In this document: piece by piece, positions 18,343 through 28,484 of the stretch
Numbering within the stretch: the first letter of the stretch is position 1
Layout of the letters: the number at the start of each line of letters is the position of its first letter
Assembly: GCA_947306305.1 (NCBI GenBank)
Contig: CAMZGI010000002.1
Span: 1 to 57,113, forward strand
DNA length: 57,113 bases
From: an uncultured Fibrobacter sp.
GTDB taxonomy: Bacteria; Fibrobacterota; Fibrobacteria; Fibrobacterales; Fibrobacteraceae
Direction: 5' to 3'
Position numbers and translations under genes: made by a program
The notes under the pieces: generated by a model
The model's database searches: none
Told to the model about the DNA's origin: nothing
What the model saw: only the letters and a program-made list of their open reading frames with translations

Positions 18343-18371
18343 AATATAGTAAAAATGGCCCTTTTTGTCAA
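18343..18371 (-). promoter_or_regulatory. Putative sigma70 promoter TTGACA-N17-TATATT for the AAA+ ATPase
   Basis: Minus strand TTGACA (18371-18366), 17 bp, TATATT (18348-18343). Confidence 0.75.
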
Positions 18372-18423
18372 GGGTCAAAATATGACAGCTGAAAACTGCT
18401 GCGGATAAATTATTTTAGTTGCT

Positions 18424-19083
18424 TTAATTCTCGAACGGACGCACTCTTAATGTAACGCCCAAGTCGGCACAAATCTTGCGGCACTGCTCGATTTTTTCTT
18501 CGGGCATGACTTTTTCGACAACAGTCATTACGACGTTTGGCACATGGAATTTTGCGAGAGCTGCAAATTCCTTCAACGCGTCAAAAGACTGCAAGCCAAA
18601 TTTCGACCTTGTAAGCGCGAGGAATTCTTCGGCGGTCGGGGCGTTCAACGAAATCGAAACCGTGTCAAAGCGACCTTCCAGTTCTTCGGTGATGTCCTTG
18701 CCGTGAATCAAGTTTGCAAGCCCGTTCGTGTTGAGCCTGACTTTGAGTTTTGGGTATTTCGCTTTAAGCAGGTCGATGACATTGCAAACGTCGTGCAAGC
18801 GTTCAAGCGGTTCGCCGTATCCGCAAAAGACGAGTTCGTTGATGACGGATAAATCGTAGGCGTTGAAAATTTCCATTACTTTTTCGACGCTTGGTTCTCC
18901 GCCTTTGAGCCAAAGCGTGTTGTTTTCCATCATCTTCTTGGTTTGACGCAAGCAGAAAACGCAACTGCAAGGGCAGCGGTTGGTCATGTTCACGTAAATG
19001 TTTTTGCCGGTAATGTCGCCGCTGTTCGCGATGTCTAGGTAACCAGCTTCTCCAACATTTCCTGTTACAGTGTAAACAACCAT
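18424..19083 (-). CDS. Radical SAM protein, TatD-associated type
   Basis: NIYVNMTNRCPCSCVFCLRQ (CxxxCxxC); CGYGEPLERL. Confidence 0.85.
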   Translation of the reverse strand: MVVYTVTGNVGEAGYLDIANSGDITGKNIYVNMTNRCPCSCVFCLRQTKKMMENNTLWLKGGEPSVEKVMEIFNAYDLSVINELVFCGYGEPLERLHDVCNVIDLLKAKYPKLKVRLNTNGLANLIHGKDITEELEGRFDTVSISLNAPTAEEFLALTRSKFGLQSFDALKEFAALAKFHVPNVVMTVVEKVMPEEKIEQCRKICADLGVTLRVRPFEN

Positions 19084-19094
19084 TGGACCTCCTT

Positions 19095-19925
19095 TTAGTC
19101 TTCCATCAAGTCGCGAAGGTACATTTCAAAGCAAAGTCCCCAATGCGTGGGAACGTCGTTGTCTTCGCAGTAGCGGATGCATTTTGTTACAAATTCTGCT
19201 GCACGTTTGACCGATTGGTAAAAATCATGACCGTTCATGTACATGCCTGCGATCACGGAGCTTATAACGTCGCCTGTTCCGCTGCGGTCGCCGCCAATGC
19301 GATCGACCATCACGATTCGCGGTTCTTCGCCACGGCTATAGACGTAGTTCATGATTTGCTTGCTGTTGTACGGGATGCCTGTCACGACGATGTGTTCTGG
19401 GCCTTGTCCCGTGAGCTTGCGGCACATCTCGGCGAGTTCTACGTCGCTGAATCCTTCAACACGGTATTTCACGTCGGTCAATGTGCAAAGTTCGGTGAGG
19501 TTTGGGGTCAAAATGTCGGCGTAGTGGACGAGCGCTTTCATTTTTTCGCATAAACTAGGCGTATAGGTTTCGTAAAGCCTGCCGTAGTCGCCCATCACCG
19601 GATCTACTAAAGTGAGCGTGCCTTCTTTTTTGAACGTCTTGAAAAAATCAATCACGATATCGACTTGCTCTTCGGAGCCGAGGAACCCTGTGGCTATCGC
19701 GTCGAAAGACATGCTCAAGTCTTTGTAAGTTTGGATGTAATCACGCATCTTCGACGTGTAATCATCGAAGTAATATTTGGGGAACTGCGTGTGAGTCGAA
19801 AGAATGGCGGTTGGAATAGTGACCGCTTGAATTTTCATAGCCGAGACGATGGGTGCCATGACGGCGATCGAGCATCGGCCAAATCCTGTAACATCGTTAA
19901 TTAACGCAATTTTCTTTTGTGGCAT
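19095..19925 (-). CDS. Pyridoxal/pyridoxamine kinase family
   Basis: KKIALINDVTGFGRCSIAVMAPIVSAMKIQAVTIPTAILSTHTQFP...GDRSGTGDVISSV. Confidence 0.88.
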   Translation of the reverse strand: MPQKKIALINDVTGFGRCSIAVMAPIVSAMKIQAVTIPTAILSTHTQFPKYYFDDYTSKMRDYIQTYKDLSMSFDAIATGFLGSEEQVDIVIDFFKTFKKEGTLTLVDPVMGDYGRLYETYTPSLCEKMKALVHYADILTPNLTELCTLTDVKYRVEGFSDVELAEMCRKLTGQGPEHIVVTGIPYNSKQIMNYVYSRGEEPRIVMVDRIGGDRSGTGDVISSVIAGMYMNGHDFYQSVKRAAEFVTKCIRYCEDNDVPTHWGLCFEMYLRDLMED

Positions 19926-20128
19926 GACGAGCTAAAATTTAAAAATTAATAAAGGCGAGAAATGATGGACTCTATCCCCTTCGCTATGCTTCAGGGGCCA
20001 GAGTGACAGTACATTTGTCATCTTGAAGCGTTTCCGTTAAGCAGTCATCCTGGAGCACGATATAAGACTGCGAAGCCTATTAGCCTTTAGCCCCGGCCTC
20101 CGAGCCGGGGGATAGGATCCATGCATTG

Positions 20129-21316
20129 CTACTTATTTTCAGACAGCACTCGCACGGAGGCGAACGCCGCCGACACAATCACCGCGAGGAGCGTCGGTCC
20201 GAGGAAAACAGAATCGAAATGTTCTGCAACTTGGTAGGCGATAAAGCCTGCAAGCCATGCAAAAATGTTCCAAAGCCAAACGCCAAGAGATTCGCTGCGT
20301 TCTTTGGAAAAGTAGAACGAAACCAACAGAACGGCTGCCATCGGAGCGAACACAGATGCAATCAAATAAAGGAAGCTGATGTAATGTTCCATGATTCCCG
20401 AAATGGCGAGCGCTGCACTCAAGAGGCTCACGACGACACCTGCAATTTTCGGATTGACTTTGCTATAAATTGCTTTGGACGATTCGCCGGCGGAGTTGGC
20501 GGCGAGGAAGTTTGTTGTCACTGTCGAAAGCACAACGATGATGATGCCCGGGATTCCAAGCCCCGCAAGGAGTATGGCTTGCGCGATGTTGTTGTTTGCT
20601 CCAATGCCCGAAATTTCGATACCGATGATGTACATCCAAAGGCTTGCGAACGTGTAAGCGATTGCAGAAATGGCGGTAGCCTGAACTGGCTTTTCGGCAT
20701 CTTTGGTGTAGTCCGAAATTACTGGCAACCAAGAAATCGGCATAGCGATGGAAATTTCGAAGATGTTCCAGAACTTGAGCACGGTGGCGGTTGTGGCATT
20801 TCCGGCGGCTGTTGCAGACGAACTATCGAGTCCGAACAACTTCACAGAAAGGATGGCGAGCAAAATAGCGAGTGCTGCCATCACGACGGTTGTCACGTTA
20901 GCGGAGCGGCGGATGCCCACATAGACCCAAGCCGCGATGAGTGCTGCGAGAATCACGCAAGTGAGCGGGAATGAAATCGGCAAGTTGAGCCCCGCTAAAG
21001 CGGATGCTCCCTGTGCATTCAGCACGGCGACCCAAGCGAGCAACTGGAATGTGTTCAGTGCGGCGAAGAACTTGGAGCCGTATTTGCCGAATGTGGATTT
21101 TGTTGTTTCCATGGCGTTCAGGCGAACGCGAGCTCCGATGAGACCCACGAAAAAGAGCAAAATGCCGCCAAAGATATGCCCGAGCACAAGCGGAAGCCAG
21201 AGCGAATCCGCTGTGGAGGCGGCTCCAATTTCGATACCCGCTTCAATTTCGGAAACGGAGATGGCGACTCCGAACCAGATGATGCCATTTGCGAAAAGTC
21301 CTGTACGTTTTTCCAT
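20129..21316 (-). CDS. cytX: Cytosine-permease family, CytX-like putative hydroxymethylpyrimidine transporter
   Basis: GLFANGIIWFGVAISVSEIEAGIEIGA...; polytopic NCS1 family. Confidence 0.75.
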   Translation of the reverse strand: MEKRTGLFANGIIWFGVAISVSEIEAGIEIGAASTADSLWLPLVLGHIFGGILLFFVGLIGARVRLNAMETTKSTFGKYGSKFFAALNTFQLLAWVAVLNAQGASALAGLNLPISFPLTCVILAALIAAWVYVGIRRSANVTTVVMAALAILLAILSVKLFGLDSSSATAAGNATTATVLKFWNIFEISIAMPISWLPVISDYTKDAEKPVQATAISAIAYTFASLWMYIIGIEISGIGANNNIAQAILLAGLGIPGIIIVVLSTVTTNFLAANSAGESSKAIYSKVNPKIAGVVVSLLSAALAISGIMEHYISFLYLIASVFAPMAAVLLVSFYFSKERSESLGVWLWNIFAWLAGFIAYQVAEHFDSVFLGPTLLAVIVSAAFASVRVLSENK

Positions 21317-21345
21317 TTTTGCCTCCTGTTTTCACATTGGCTTGT

Positions 21346-21446
21346 CTCCCCGGACTTGTTGCGCAAGCGCAACACCCTTCGGCTCAACCATGCCAAAATG
21401 CAAGCATTTTGGCACGGCATTCGCCTCGTATGTTTTTCCGGGGGCG
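21346..21446 (-). promoter_or_regulatory. Structured leader upstream of the CytX-like gene
   Basis: Closing stem CCCCGGA/TCCGGGG around perfect hairpins GTTGCGC-AA-GCGCAAC and TGCCAAAATGC-AA-GCATTTTGGCA. Confidence 0.4.
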
Positions 21447-21810
21447 GCTTTTTGCGTTTTGAATAGCTTTCAAACGCGGCACAAAGATAGAAAAGGGGTG
21501 GGGATGTCGCAAGACACCATATATATACTACTTTTTTATGCTGGGTTATAGCTTTTTGCTATAAAAAGCCTGCGACGATAGGTTGACTTTTGTACTCAAT
21601 TTTCGTCACGTCATGGCTGCTAATAGGAAATCCCCGCGGCGCATGGCGCACGGGGATTATTTGGTTACCGTCATTTCAAGGCTGTAGGGCGATAGACAAG
21701 AGCGAACTTGAAATCTGCCTATCAGTTACTGAGAGCTCTCGCCTTGCCATGACAGATTGAGGTGTAACTTTTTGCGATTCGTCATCCTCGCGGAGGCGAG
21801 GATCTTTCAA

Positions 21811-24078
21811 TTACTCCGCACGCAGTTTCTTGGCGGCGGCGACCAAATTCTTGAGGCTTGCCGTCGTTTCGGTTTCGCCACGAGTCTTGAGGCCGCAATC
21901 CGGATTGACCCACACATTTTCTTGCGGAATCTTCGCGATGATCTTGTGGAGTGCGTCAACGATTTCCTGTTCAGACGGAACGCGCGGAGAGTGGATGTCG
22001 TAAACACCCGGGCCTACCTGCGTCTCGAACTTGGCTTCGTTCAAGGCATCGAGCAACTTGAGGTCAGAACGGCTGGCTTCGAACGTGATCACGTCGGCAT
22101 CCATAGCGTCGATATCGCGGACGATGTCGTTGAATTCGCTATAGCACATGTGCGTGTGGATCTGCGTTTCGGGCTTGACCTTGGCGTGAACCAGGCGGAA
22201 TGCCGGAATGGCCCAGTCGAGGTATTCCTTGTGCCAGTCGCTCTTGCGGAGCGGCAACTTTTCGCGGAGAGCGGCTTCGTCAATCTGGATGATTCTAATG
22301 CCGTTCTTTTCGAGATCCAAAACTTCATCGCGGATGGCAAGGCCAATCTGCTGAGCCTGCGTCTTGAGCGAAACATCTTCACGCGGGAAAGACCAGTTAA
22401 GAATCGTGACAGGACCCGTAAGCATACCCTTCACCGGCTTCTTGGTGCAGCTCTGTGCGAAAACGGACCATTCAACCGTAATCGGAGTGCTGCGGCTCAC
22501 GTCACCCCAAACGACAGGCGGCTTCACGCAACGGGTACCGTAGCTCTGCACCCAAGCGTTCTGCGTGAACACAAAGCCGTCAATCTTGGAACCGAAATAT
22601 TCCACCATGTCATTGCGTTCAAATTCACCATGCACAATCACGTCGAGGCCGATTTCTTCCTGCAACTTGATGCATTCTGCAATCTTCTTCTGGTTGAAAG
22701 CAACGTACTGTTCCTTGGTGATTTCGCCCTTGCGGAAAGCGGCGCGGTTGGCGCGAACCTCGGCAGTCTGCGGGAAGGAACCGATTGTTGTTGTCGGGAA
22801 CGGCGGCAACTGGAATTCATTCTTCTGCACGGTGCGGCGTGCGAGGCGGCTCGGCTTGCGTTCGAAATCAGCGGCGGTAAGTGCGGCGAGCTGACTCTGA
22901 ACAGCACTATTTTCGTTGATGCGCGCTCTTGCGAACAAAGCCTTGTTCTTTTCAAGTGCGGCTGCGTCGGCGCTAGCGAGTTCTGCAAGTTCCGTGAGCT
23001 TTTCTTCGGCGAATGCAAAGTGCTTGAGAATATCGGCAGAAAGCTTCTGTTCTGCAGCGACCGTGTAAGGCACATGCAAGAGCGAGCAAGAAGTGCCAAC
23101 GACCACATTTTCAGCTGCCACATACTTTTCAATTTCAGCGAGGAGAGCGTTCTTCTGTGCGTAATCGGCGCGCCAGATGTTCTTGCCGTTCACAACGCCT
23201 GCGAAAAGAACCGTACCCTTCGGGAAGCCTTTCTTCAAAAGTTCGAGCGACTGGAGACCTTCAACAAAGTCAAGACCGATGCCGTCAAAGCCGAGTGCAA
23301 TAACATCTTCGTAAACATCGCGGATATCGCCGAAGTAAGTCTGCAAATTGACCTTCAACTTGGCAACTTCGTGAATTTGCTTGATAAGTTCAACATAAAT
23401 GGATTTGAAAAGTTCGCGTTCTTCGGCGGTGACATCGAAAACCAAAGCCGGTTCTGCGATGCTGATCCACTTGGCACCTGCAGTGGCGAGCTGGTCGGCG
23501 AGCTTTGCATAAGCGGCGATTGCTGCTGCGACAAAGTCCTTGGCCTTCTTCTGGCCATTGTAACGGGCGAGGCGGAGGAAAGTGTATGGACCAATCACCG
23601 TCGGAATGGATTCAATTCCGGCCAATTTGGCTTCGTTGAATTCATCAACCGGCTTCTTGCCGACGAGCTTGAGTTCGGTAGCGTCGTCAATTTCCGGAAC
23701 AATGTAATGATAGTTCGTATTGAACCACTTCTTCATCGGGAGGGCCTTCACGTCGCCCTTTTCGCCCTGGTAACCGTGGGATGCGGCGAAATAAGTTTCG
23801 AGAACGCTCAAGCCGAGCTGCTGGTAACGAGCCGGAACAACATTCAGCAAAAATGCGGTGTCGAGAACGTTATCATAGAAAGAGAAGTCGTTCGACGGAA
23901 TAAAGGAAATGTTAGCTTCGCGCTGTTTTCTCCAGCCGTAAAGACGAATTTCGGCGGCGACCTTCTGGAGTTCAGCTTCAGAAACTTCGCCCTTGAAGAA
24001 CTTTTCGCTTGCAAACTTGAGTTCACGATTCTTGCCAATACGCGGGAATCCAATTACAGAAGTATTTTTCGTTGTCAT
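21811..24078 (-). CDS. metE: 5-methyltetrahydropteroyltriglutamate--homocysteine methyltransferase
   Basis: [17 protein letters not shown]...[16 protein letters not shown]...[13 protein letters not shown]...[13 protein letters not shown]. Confidence 0.97.
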   Translation of the reverse strand: MTTKNTSVIGFPRIGKNRELKFASEKFFKGEVSEAELQKVAAEIRLYGWRKQREANISFIPSNDFSFYDNVLDTAFLLNVVPARYQQLGLSVLETYFAASHGYQGEKGDVKALPMKKWFNTNYHYIVPEIDDATELKLVGKKPVDEFNEAKLAGIESIPTVIGPYTFLRLARYNGQKKAKDFVAAAIAAYAKLADQLATAGAKWISIAEPALVFDVTAEERELFKSIYVELIKQIHEVAKLKVNLQTYFGDIRDVYEDVIALGFDGIGLDFVEGLQSLELLKKGFPKGTVLFAGVVNGKNIWRADYAQKNALLAEIEKYVAAENVVVGTSCSLLHVPYTVAAEQKLSADILKHFAFAEEKLTELAELASADAAALEKNKALFARARINENSAVQSQLAALTAADFERKPSRLARRTVQKNEFQLPPFPTTTIGSFPQTAEVRANRAAFRKGEITKEQYVAFNQKKIAECIKLQEEIGLDVIVHGEFERNDMVEYFGSKIDGFVFTQNAWVQSYGTRCVKPPVVWGDVSRSTPITVEWSVFAQSCTKKPVKGMLTGPVTILNWSFPREDVSLKTQAQQIGLAIRDEVLDLEKNGIRIIQIDEAALREKLPLRKSDWHKEYLDWAIPAFRLVHAKVKPETQIHTHMCYSEFNDIVRDIDAMDADVITFEASRSDLKLLDALNEAKFETQVGPGVYDIHSPRVPSEQEIVDALHKIIAKIPQENVWVNPDCGLKTRGETETTASLKNLVAAAKKLRAE

Positions 24079-24172
24079 ATTAATTAACCTACCTTTTTAC
24101 TTTGTTTTTTTGAACGCTCCAAATATACCTCACTTTTTATCATCGGTAAAATACTATTTTTTATACGTTCAC

Positions 24173-24189
24173 CATAGATTTTTCCTATG
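24173..24189. promoter_or_regulatory. Candidate LysR-type operator between metE and lysR
   Basis: CATAG-N7-CTATG inverted repeat in the divergent intergenic region. Confidence 0.35.
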
Positions 24190-24266
24190 ATGATTTATAA
24201 CTAGTGATAAAGAAAATTTATAATGATTCTTCTGTTTACTAATCACCAACCACTAACCACTTTGTT

Positions 24267-25172
24267 ATGACTCTACAACAACTTAAATACGCCATTGCCA
24301 TTGCAGACACGCGAAATATCACCGAAGCCTCCAAACGAGTGTTTATCTCGCAACCAAGCCTTACCGCCTCTATCCATGAACTCGAAAGCGAATTGAACAT
24401 TACGATATTCAACCGCTCCAACAAGGGCGTGACCATTACAAACGAAGGCGATGAATTTCTCTCGTATGCAAGGCAGGTTTTGGAACAAGCAACGCTCCTC
24501 GAAGACCGTTATAAAGGCGGCAAGGGTGGCAATACCATTTTTTCAGTGAGTTGCCAGCACTATTCCTTTGCAGTGAACGCATTTGTCGATGTTATCCGCA
24601 AATTTGGCGGCCCGAGTTACGATTTTACGCTCCGCGAGACGCAAACAAACGAAATTATTGACGATATCGCCAAAATGAAAAGCGAAATAGGTGTGCTCTA
24701 CCTCAGCGATAAAAACGAAAAAGTCATCCGCAAGCTTATCCAAAAGAACAACCTCGTGTTCGAACCGCTCTTTTCGACACCGCTGCATGTGTTCATGTCG
24801 TCCAAGAATCCGCTCGCGAAAAAAGACAAAATTACCCTCGAAGATCTTCAGCCGTATCCGTACCTCACTTACGAACAAGGTGATTTCAACTCGTTCTACT
24901 TTGCCGAAGAACCCCTCACTGCGATTGACTTCGATTGCCCGCGAAACATCAAAGTCCGCGACCGCGCCACACTCTTTAATTTACTCATCGGCTTGGACGG
25001 ATACACCATCTGCTCCGGCGTTATCAGCCACAAACTCAACGGCAAGAACATCATCGCCAAACAACTCGATGTTCGCGACAAAATGACCGTCGGCTATGTC
25101 GCTCGCAAAGGCATCCCCCTCTCACGCTACGCTGAAGCGTACATCGAAGCATTGAAGAAACATTGTAAGTAA
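24267..25172 (+). CDS. LysR-family transcriptional regulator
   Basis: MTLQQLKYAIAIADTRNITEASKRVFISQPSLTASIHELESELN HTH. Confidence 0.95.
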   Translation: MTLQQLKYAIAIADTRNITEASKRVFISQPSLTASIHELESELNITIFNRSNKGVTITNEGDEFLSYARQVLEQATLLEDRYKGGKGGNTIFSVSCQHYSFAVNAFVDVIRKFGGPSYDFTLRETQTNEIIDDIAKMKSEIGVLYLSDKNEKVIRKLIQKNNLVFEPLFSTPLHVFMSSKNPLAKKDKITLEDLQPYPYLTYEQGDFNSFYFAEEPLTAIDFDCPRNIKVRDRATLFNLLIGLDGYTICSGVISHKLNGKNIIAKQLDVRDKMTVGYVARKGIPLSRYAEAYIEALKKHCK

Positions 25173-25212
25173 GGGTCGCCTCTAAGGTCCAAAAAGAAAA
25201 ATTTCTAAATTC

Positions 25213-25764
25213 TTGCCTATGCTCAAGAAAATTTCTGATTTTGACAATCGCGTGTCGGTGTATTGGACAAACCGGCATTTTTCGCGGAAGGTGAACGGCT
25301 GGCTGCGTTTTTACGTGCGTTTGGGAGACGGCTACATTTGGGCGTTGTTCATTGCGTTTTTGATTTGGATGATCGGTGTCGATAGCTTTTTGCCGATTCT
25401 GTGGCAAGCTCTTGTTTCGCTTGCGATGAGCCTTGTGATTTATGAGGGCGTTAAACTCAGCACAAAGCGTCCGCGTCCGTTTGCTGCGAATCCGGCGATT
25501 CGCGCGGAGGTTCCGCCGCTGGATAAGTACAGTTTTCCGTCAGGGCATACGATGAACAATTTGGCGGTGGCTAGTACGGTGTTTTATTGCGTGCCGCAGT
25601 ACGGCTGGGTTATGATGCTTTTGCCGCTCACATGGGGGCTTTTGCGCGTGTATTTTGGCGTGCATTGGTTTTCGGATATCGTGTGCGGATTTTTGCTTGG
25701 CATCGTGAGCTTTTTGTTTGGGCATGCTCTTTGGATTCCGCTTTCCGCCGCAATTGGAATTTAA
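25213..25764 (+). CDS. PAP2-family phosphatase
   Basis: KRPRPF...SFPSGHTMN...GVHWFSDIVCGF. Confidence 0.9.
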   Translation: MPMLKKISDFDNRVSVYWTNRHFSRKVNGWLRFYVRLGDGYIWALFIAFLIWMIGVDSFLPILWQALVSLAMSLVIYEGVKLSTKRPRPFAANPAIRAEVPPLDKYSFPSGHTMNNLAVASTVFYCVPQYGWVMMLLPLTWGLLRVYFGVHWFSDIVCGFLLGIVSFLFGHALWIPLSAAIGI

Positions 25765-25832
25765 TTGCTTGACTTTGATCCTCTCAACCTCAAAGCCCGC
25801 TGTAGCGGGCGACCTCATACCTCGAACCTCAA

Positions 25833-26510
25833 ATGACTGACTTTCTCCCCGCTTCTGATTTTTTCGCGCAAGCTGATTGGAACTCTAAAATTTATCTGCT
25901 TTTGCGCCATGCCGAACGCAACCATATTACGCCGCAAGACAAGGATTTTGGGGCGCATGTGGGGCTTACGGAACGTGGGCGTCGTCAGGCAATTTCGCTA
26001 GGACGGGTTTTCCCTGCTTTTGGCGAAGCGACATATTTTTCGAGCCCGGTGGGGCGTTGCATCGAAACTGCTCAGTGCATTGCAGAAGGCCGCAAGCTTG
26101 CGGGTTATGTGAATGGAGCTGCGGGTTCCGCAGTAAAAGTTACGCCGCTTGATGCGTTGGGCGATTTCTTTGTTCGTGACGTGCCCGCTTATGAGCAAAC
26201 TTTAAGAGAAGGTTTTTACGAGGGTATTTGCAAGTGGCTTGAATCGGGCGTACATGATGCATTTTATCCGCTGCATGAACGTGCAGAACAGATGCGTGAG
26301 ATGATGCTTGAAAAAGCCTCGTCGCGGTTCAACGTTTTTGTGACGCATGATGCGTGGATTGTGCCGTGCCTCTCGCATTTTTGCGGGCTCAAGTTTGATC
26401 CGAAATGCTGGATGAACTTTTTGACGGGGCTTGCTTTTGAAGTGCCTGAAAAAGGCGAAGTCAAAATAATGCCGGTAACCGCATTGGAAACCGGCTGGCT
26501 CCATTTCTAA
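25833..26510 (+). CDS. Histidine phosphatase family protein
   Basis: IYLLLRHAERNHITPQDKDFGAHVGLTERGRRQA. Confidence 0.85.
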   Translation: MTDFLPASDFFAQADWNSKIYLLLRHAERNHITPQDKDFGAHVGLTERGRRQAISLGRVFPAFGEATYFSSPVGRCIETAQCIAEGRKLAGYVNGAAGSAVKVTPLDALGDFFVRDVPAYEQTLREGFYEGICKWLESGVHDAFYPLHERAEQMREMMLEKASSRFNVFVTHDAWIVPCLSHFCGLKFDPKCWMNFLTGLAFEVPEKGEVKIMPVTALETGWLHF

Positions 26511-26555
26511 ACACTAAGCTCTAAGTTCTAAGTTCTGCCAACTACTAACTACTAA

Positions 26556-28442
26556 CTAGTAACTAGTAACTATCCACTCCACAATCGCACCTGTGGTCAG
26601 CAGTTCAGGGAGTACAATTTGCTTTCCTTTTTGACCCGCAGGGTAGATGGCGTAAGCGGGGACTCCCGACTTGCCGATGCTCTTGAGGAGTGCGTTTACT
26701 TCGGGCGTTTCGCGTGTCCAGTCGGCTTTGACTAAAGCCACGTTCAATTCTTTCATGGCGTTGCGGAACTCGTCGCTGTTTAAAACTGCGGCTTCGTTAG
26801 CCTTGCAGGTGAGGCACCAGTCGGCGGACACGTCGATAAAGACGGTGCGTCCTGATTTTGCGAAGTTTTCAATCAGTTCAGGCGTGTAGCGGTACCATCC
26901 GTCTTCGGTGATGCTCTGCGAAGCTTTAGCTTCGAAGATGGCTTGGACTTCTGCCTCGTATTTTGGGGCGGCGAATGCAAACCAGAATGCTCCGAGAACA
27001 ACGACGGAAACGATTACGGCGGCGACTTCGCGAACAAATTCTGCTCCCGGCGGAGCGAATTTGCCAATCAGCACGCTGCATGCGATGCTGATGGCGACGA
27101 TTGCAGCAAAAAGACCTACGCCAAAGTTCCCGGCTTGCTCACGCACGACCCACAGAAGCCATGCGACTGTGCCGAGCAAAAGGATTCCCATCACTTTTTG
27201 GAGCGTTACCATCCATGCCCCTGGTTTCGGGAAAATTTTGAGAATCTTGGGGAATGCGCTTACGAGAAGGTAGGGGATGGAAAGCCCGATGCCAGCTGCG
27301 GTAAAGAACATGAACAGGACTGGGGTCGATGCGGTGAACGCAAATCCCATGGCGGTGCCGAGGAACGGTGCCGAGCACGGTGTGCTCAACAATACAAGGA
27401 GCGCTCCTGTGAAAAATGCCCCTGCAATACCTTGTTTGCGTCCTGCAGAATCCATCTTGGTTGTGGCGCTTCCGGGGAGCCAAATTTCGAATACTCCGAA
27501 AAAGCTCATGGCGAACGCGGTCAAAATAACGACCATGAACGCAATGAATCCGGCACTTTGGAACTGCATGCCCCATCCGGCGTTTCCGCCGCCGGCTTTG
27601 ACGGCGGCGACGATAGCGGCTAGTGTCCAAAAGCTAACGAGTATCCCCGCTGTCGTGGTCGCGCCCAGCGCGAGCAAACGCCCACGGCTTTCCCCGGCCT
27701 GCTTGATTAAGCTGAACAGCTTGAGCGAAAGCACTGGCAGCACGCATGGCATGAGGTTCAGAATCAATCCGCCGAGCAGTGCGGATAAAAGCAAAATCAA
27801 CGTTCCTGCGAAACCTTCTTGAGATTCTTGAACAGAGCCTTCATCGCCATTTACATTTTTCTCTGCAATTCCAGCTGCGTTTTCATTAGAGATTCCGCTC
27901 TGGGCGCTGCCCTCGTTTTTTTTTAAGCCTAGCGTCCCGATTCCAAACGTGACTTGGGATGGTGCTAAGCAAATGGAGTTGTCGCAAGCTTGGTAGTGGA
28001 ATGTCGCTTGGGTCGTGAGCGTGTCGTAATCGGCCTCGATGCTATCTACAGGGAGCTTAATTTGGAAGTATCCCTTGAAAACGAGATTTTCGAGGTCGAG
28101 CGCTTCGCTGTATTCCTTAATCGGTTCAGGCCACTTCGGTTCTCCAAATTTGATTCCCTTTGCCGAAATTTCGATAGACGAGGGTTTTAAGAACTCGTCG
28201 GCGGCAATATTCGCGTTCACATGCCAGTTGTCCGGGATGACAATATCCACGATGACGTTAGAACCTTTTTCGAGTGTACCCACCGTGTAACGCATGCTTG
28301 CTTCTGGTGGCGGCATGTTATTCATGTTAAATTCTTGCGAATAAACTAATGTCGCTGCAAACAAAGTGAGGCAAAATGAGGCTTTTTGCAAACAGTTGTT
28401 TGCAAAATTTTCAAATTTTGGAAATTTGTTAAAAAGTTTCAT
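26556..28442 (-). CDS. Thiol:disulfide interchange protein DsbD family
   Basis: N-terminal DsbD-like domain, polytopic DsbD TM region, C-terminal thioredoxin-like DVSADWCLTCKANE. Confidence 0.92.
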   Translation of the reverse strand: MKLFNKFPKFENFANNCLQKASFCLTLFAATLVYSQEFNMNNMPPPEASMRYTVGTLEKGSNVIVDIVIPDNWHVNANIAADEFLKPSSIEISAKGIKFGEPKWPEPIKEYSEALDLENLVFKGYFQIKLPVDSIEADYDTLTTQATFHYQACDNSICLAPSQVTFGIGTLGLKKNEGSAQSGISNENAAGIAEKNVNGDEGSVQESQEGFAGTLILLLSALLGGLILNLMPCVLPVLSLKLFSLIKQAGESRGRLLALGATTTAGILVSFWTLAAIVAAVKAGGGNAGWGMQFQSAGFIAFMVVILTAFAMSFFGVFEIWLPGSATTKMDSAGRKQGIAGAFFTGALLVLLSTPCSAPFLGTAMGFAFTASTPVLFMFFTAAGIGLSIPYLLVSAFPKILKIFPKPGAWMVTLQKVMGILLLGTVAWLLWVVREQAGNFGVGLFAAIVAISIACSVLIGKFAPPGAEFVREVAAVIVSVVVLGAFWFAFAAPKYEAEVQAIFEAKASQSITEDGWYRYTPELIENFAKSGRTVFIDVSADWCLTCKANEAAVLNSDEFRNAMKELNVALVKADWTRETPEVNALLKSIGKSGVPAYAIYPAGQKGKQIVLPELLTTGAIVEWIVTSY

Positions 28443-28484
28443 AGATTGTGTTCTAGTTGGAGAAAATTAACTGACTGGGAAAAT

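Noticed and set aside
19980-20115. Possible ncRNA with CCCCGGC/GCCGGGG hairpin
   Set aside because: Looks like a common GTCATCCTGGAGC...GGATCC-type intergenic element (similar text near 33215-33270), likely a dispersed repeat
21546-21564. TTATAGC-N5-GCTATAA palindrome upstream of the CytX-like gene as a named operator
   Set aside because: Real inverted repeat, but no regulator can be assigned and a single AT-rich 7-bp palindrome is weak evidence
21757-24087. 776-aa plus-strand ORF
   Set aside because: Antisense to clear metE; long shadow ORF caused by codon bias
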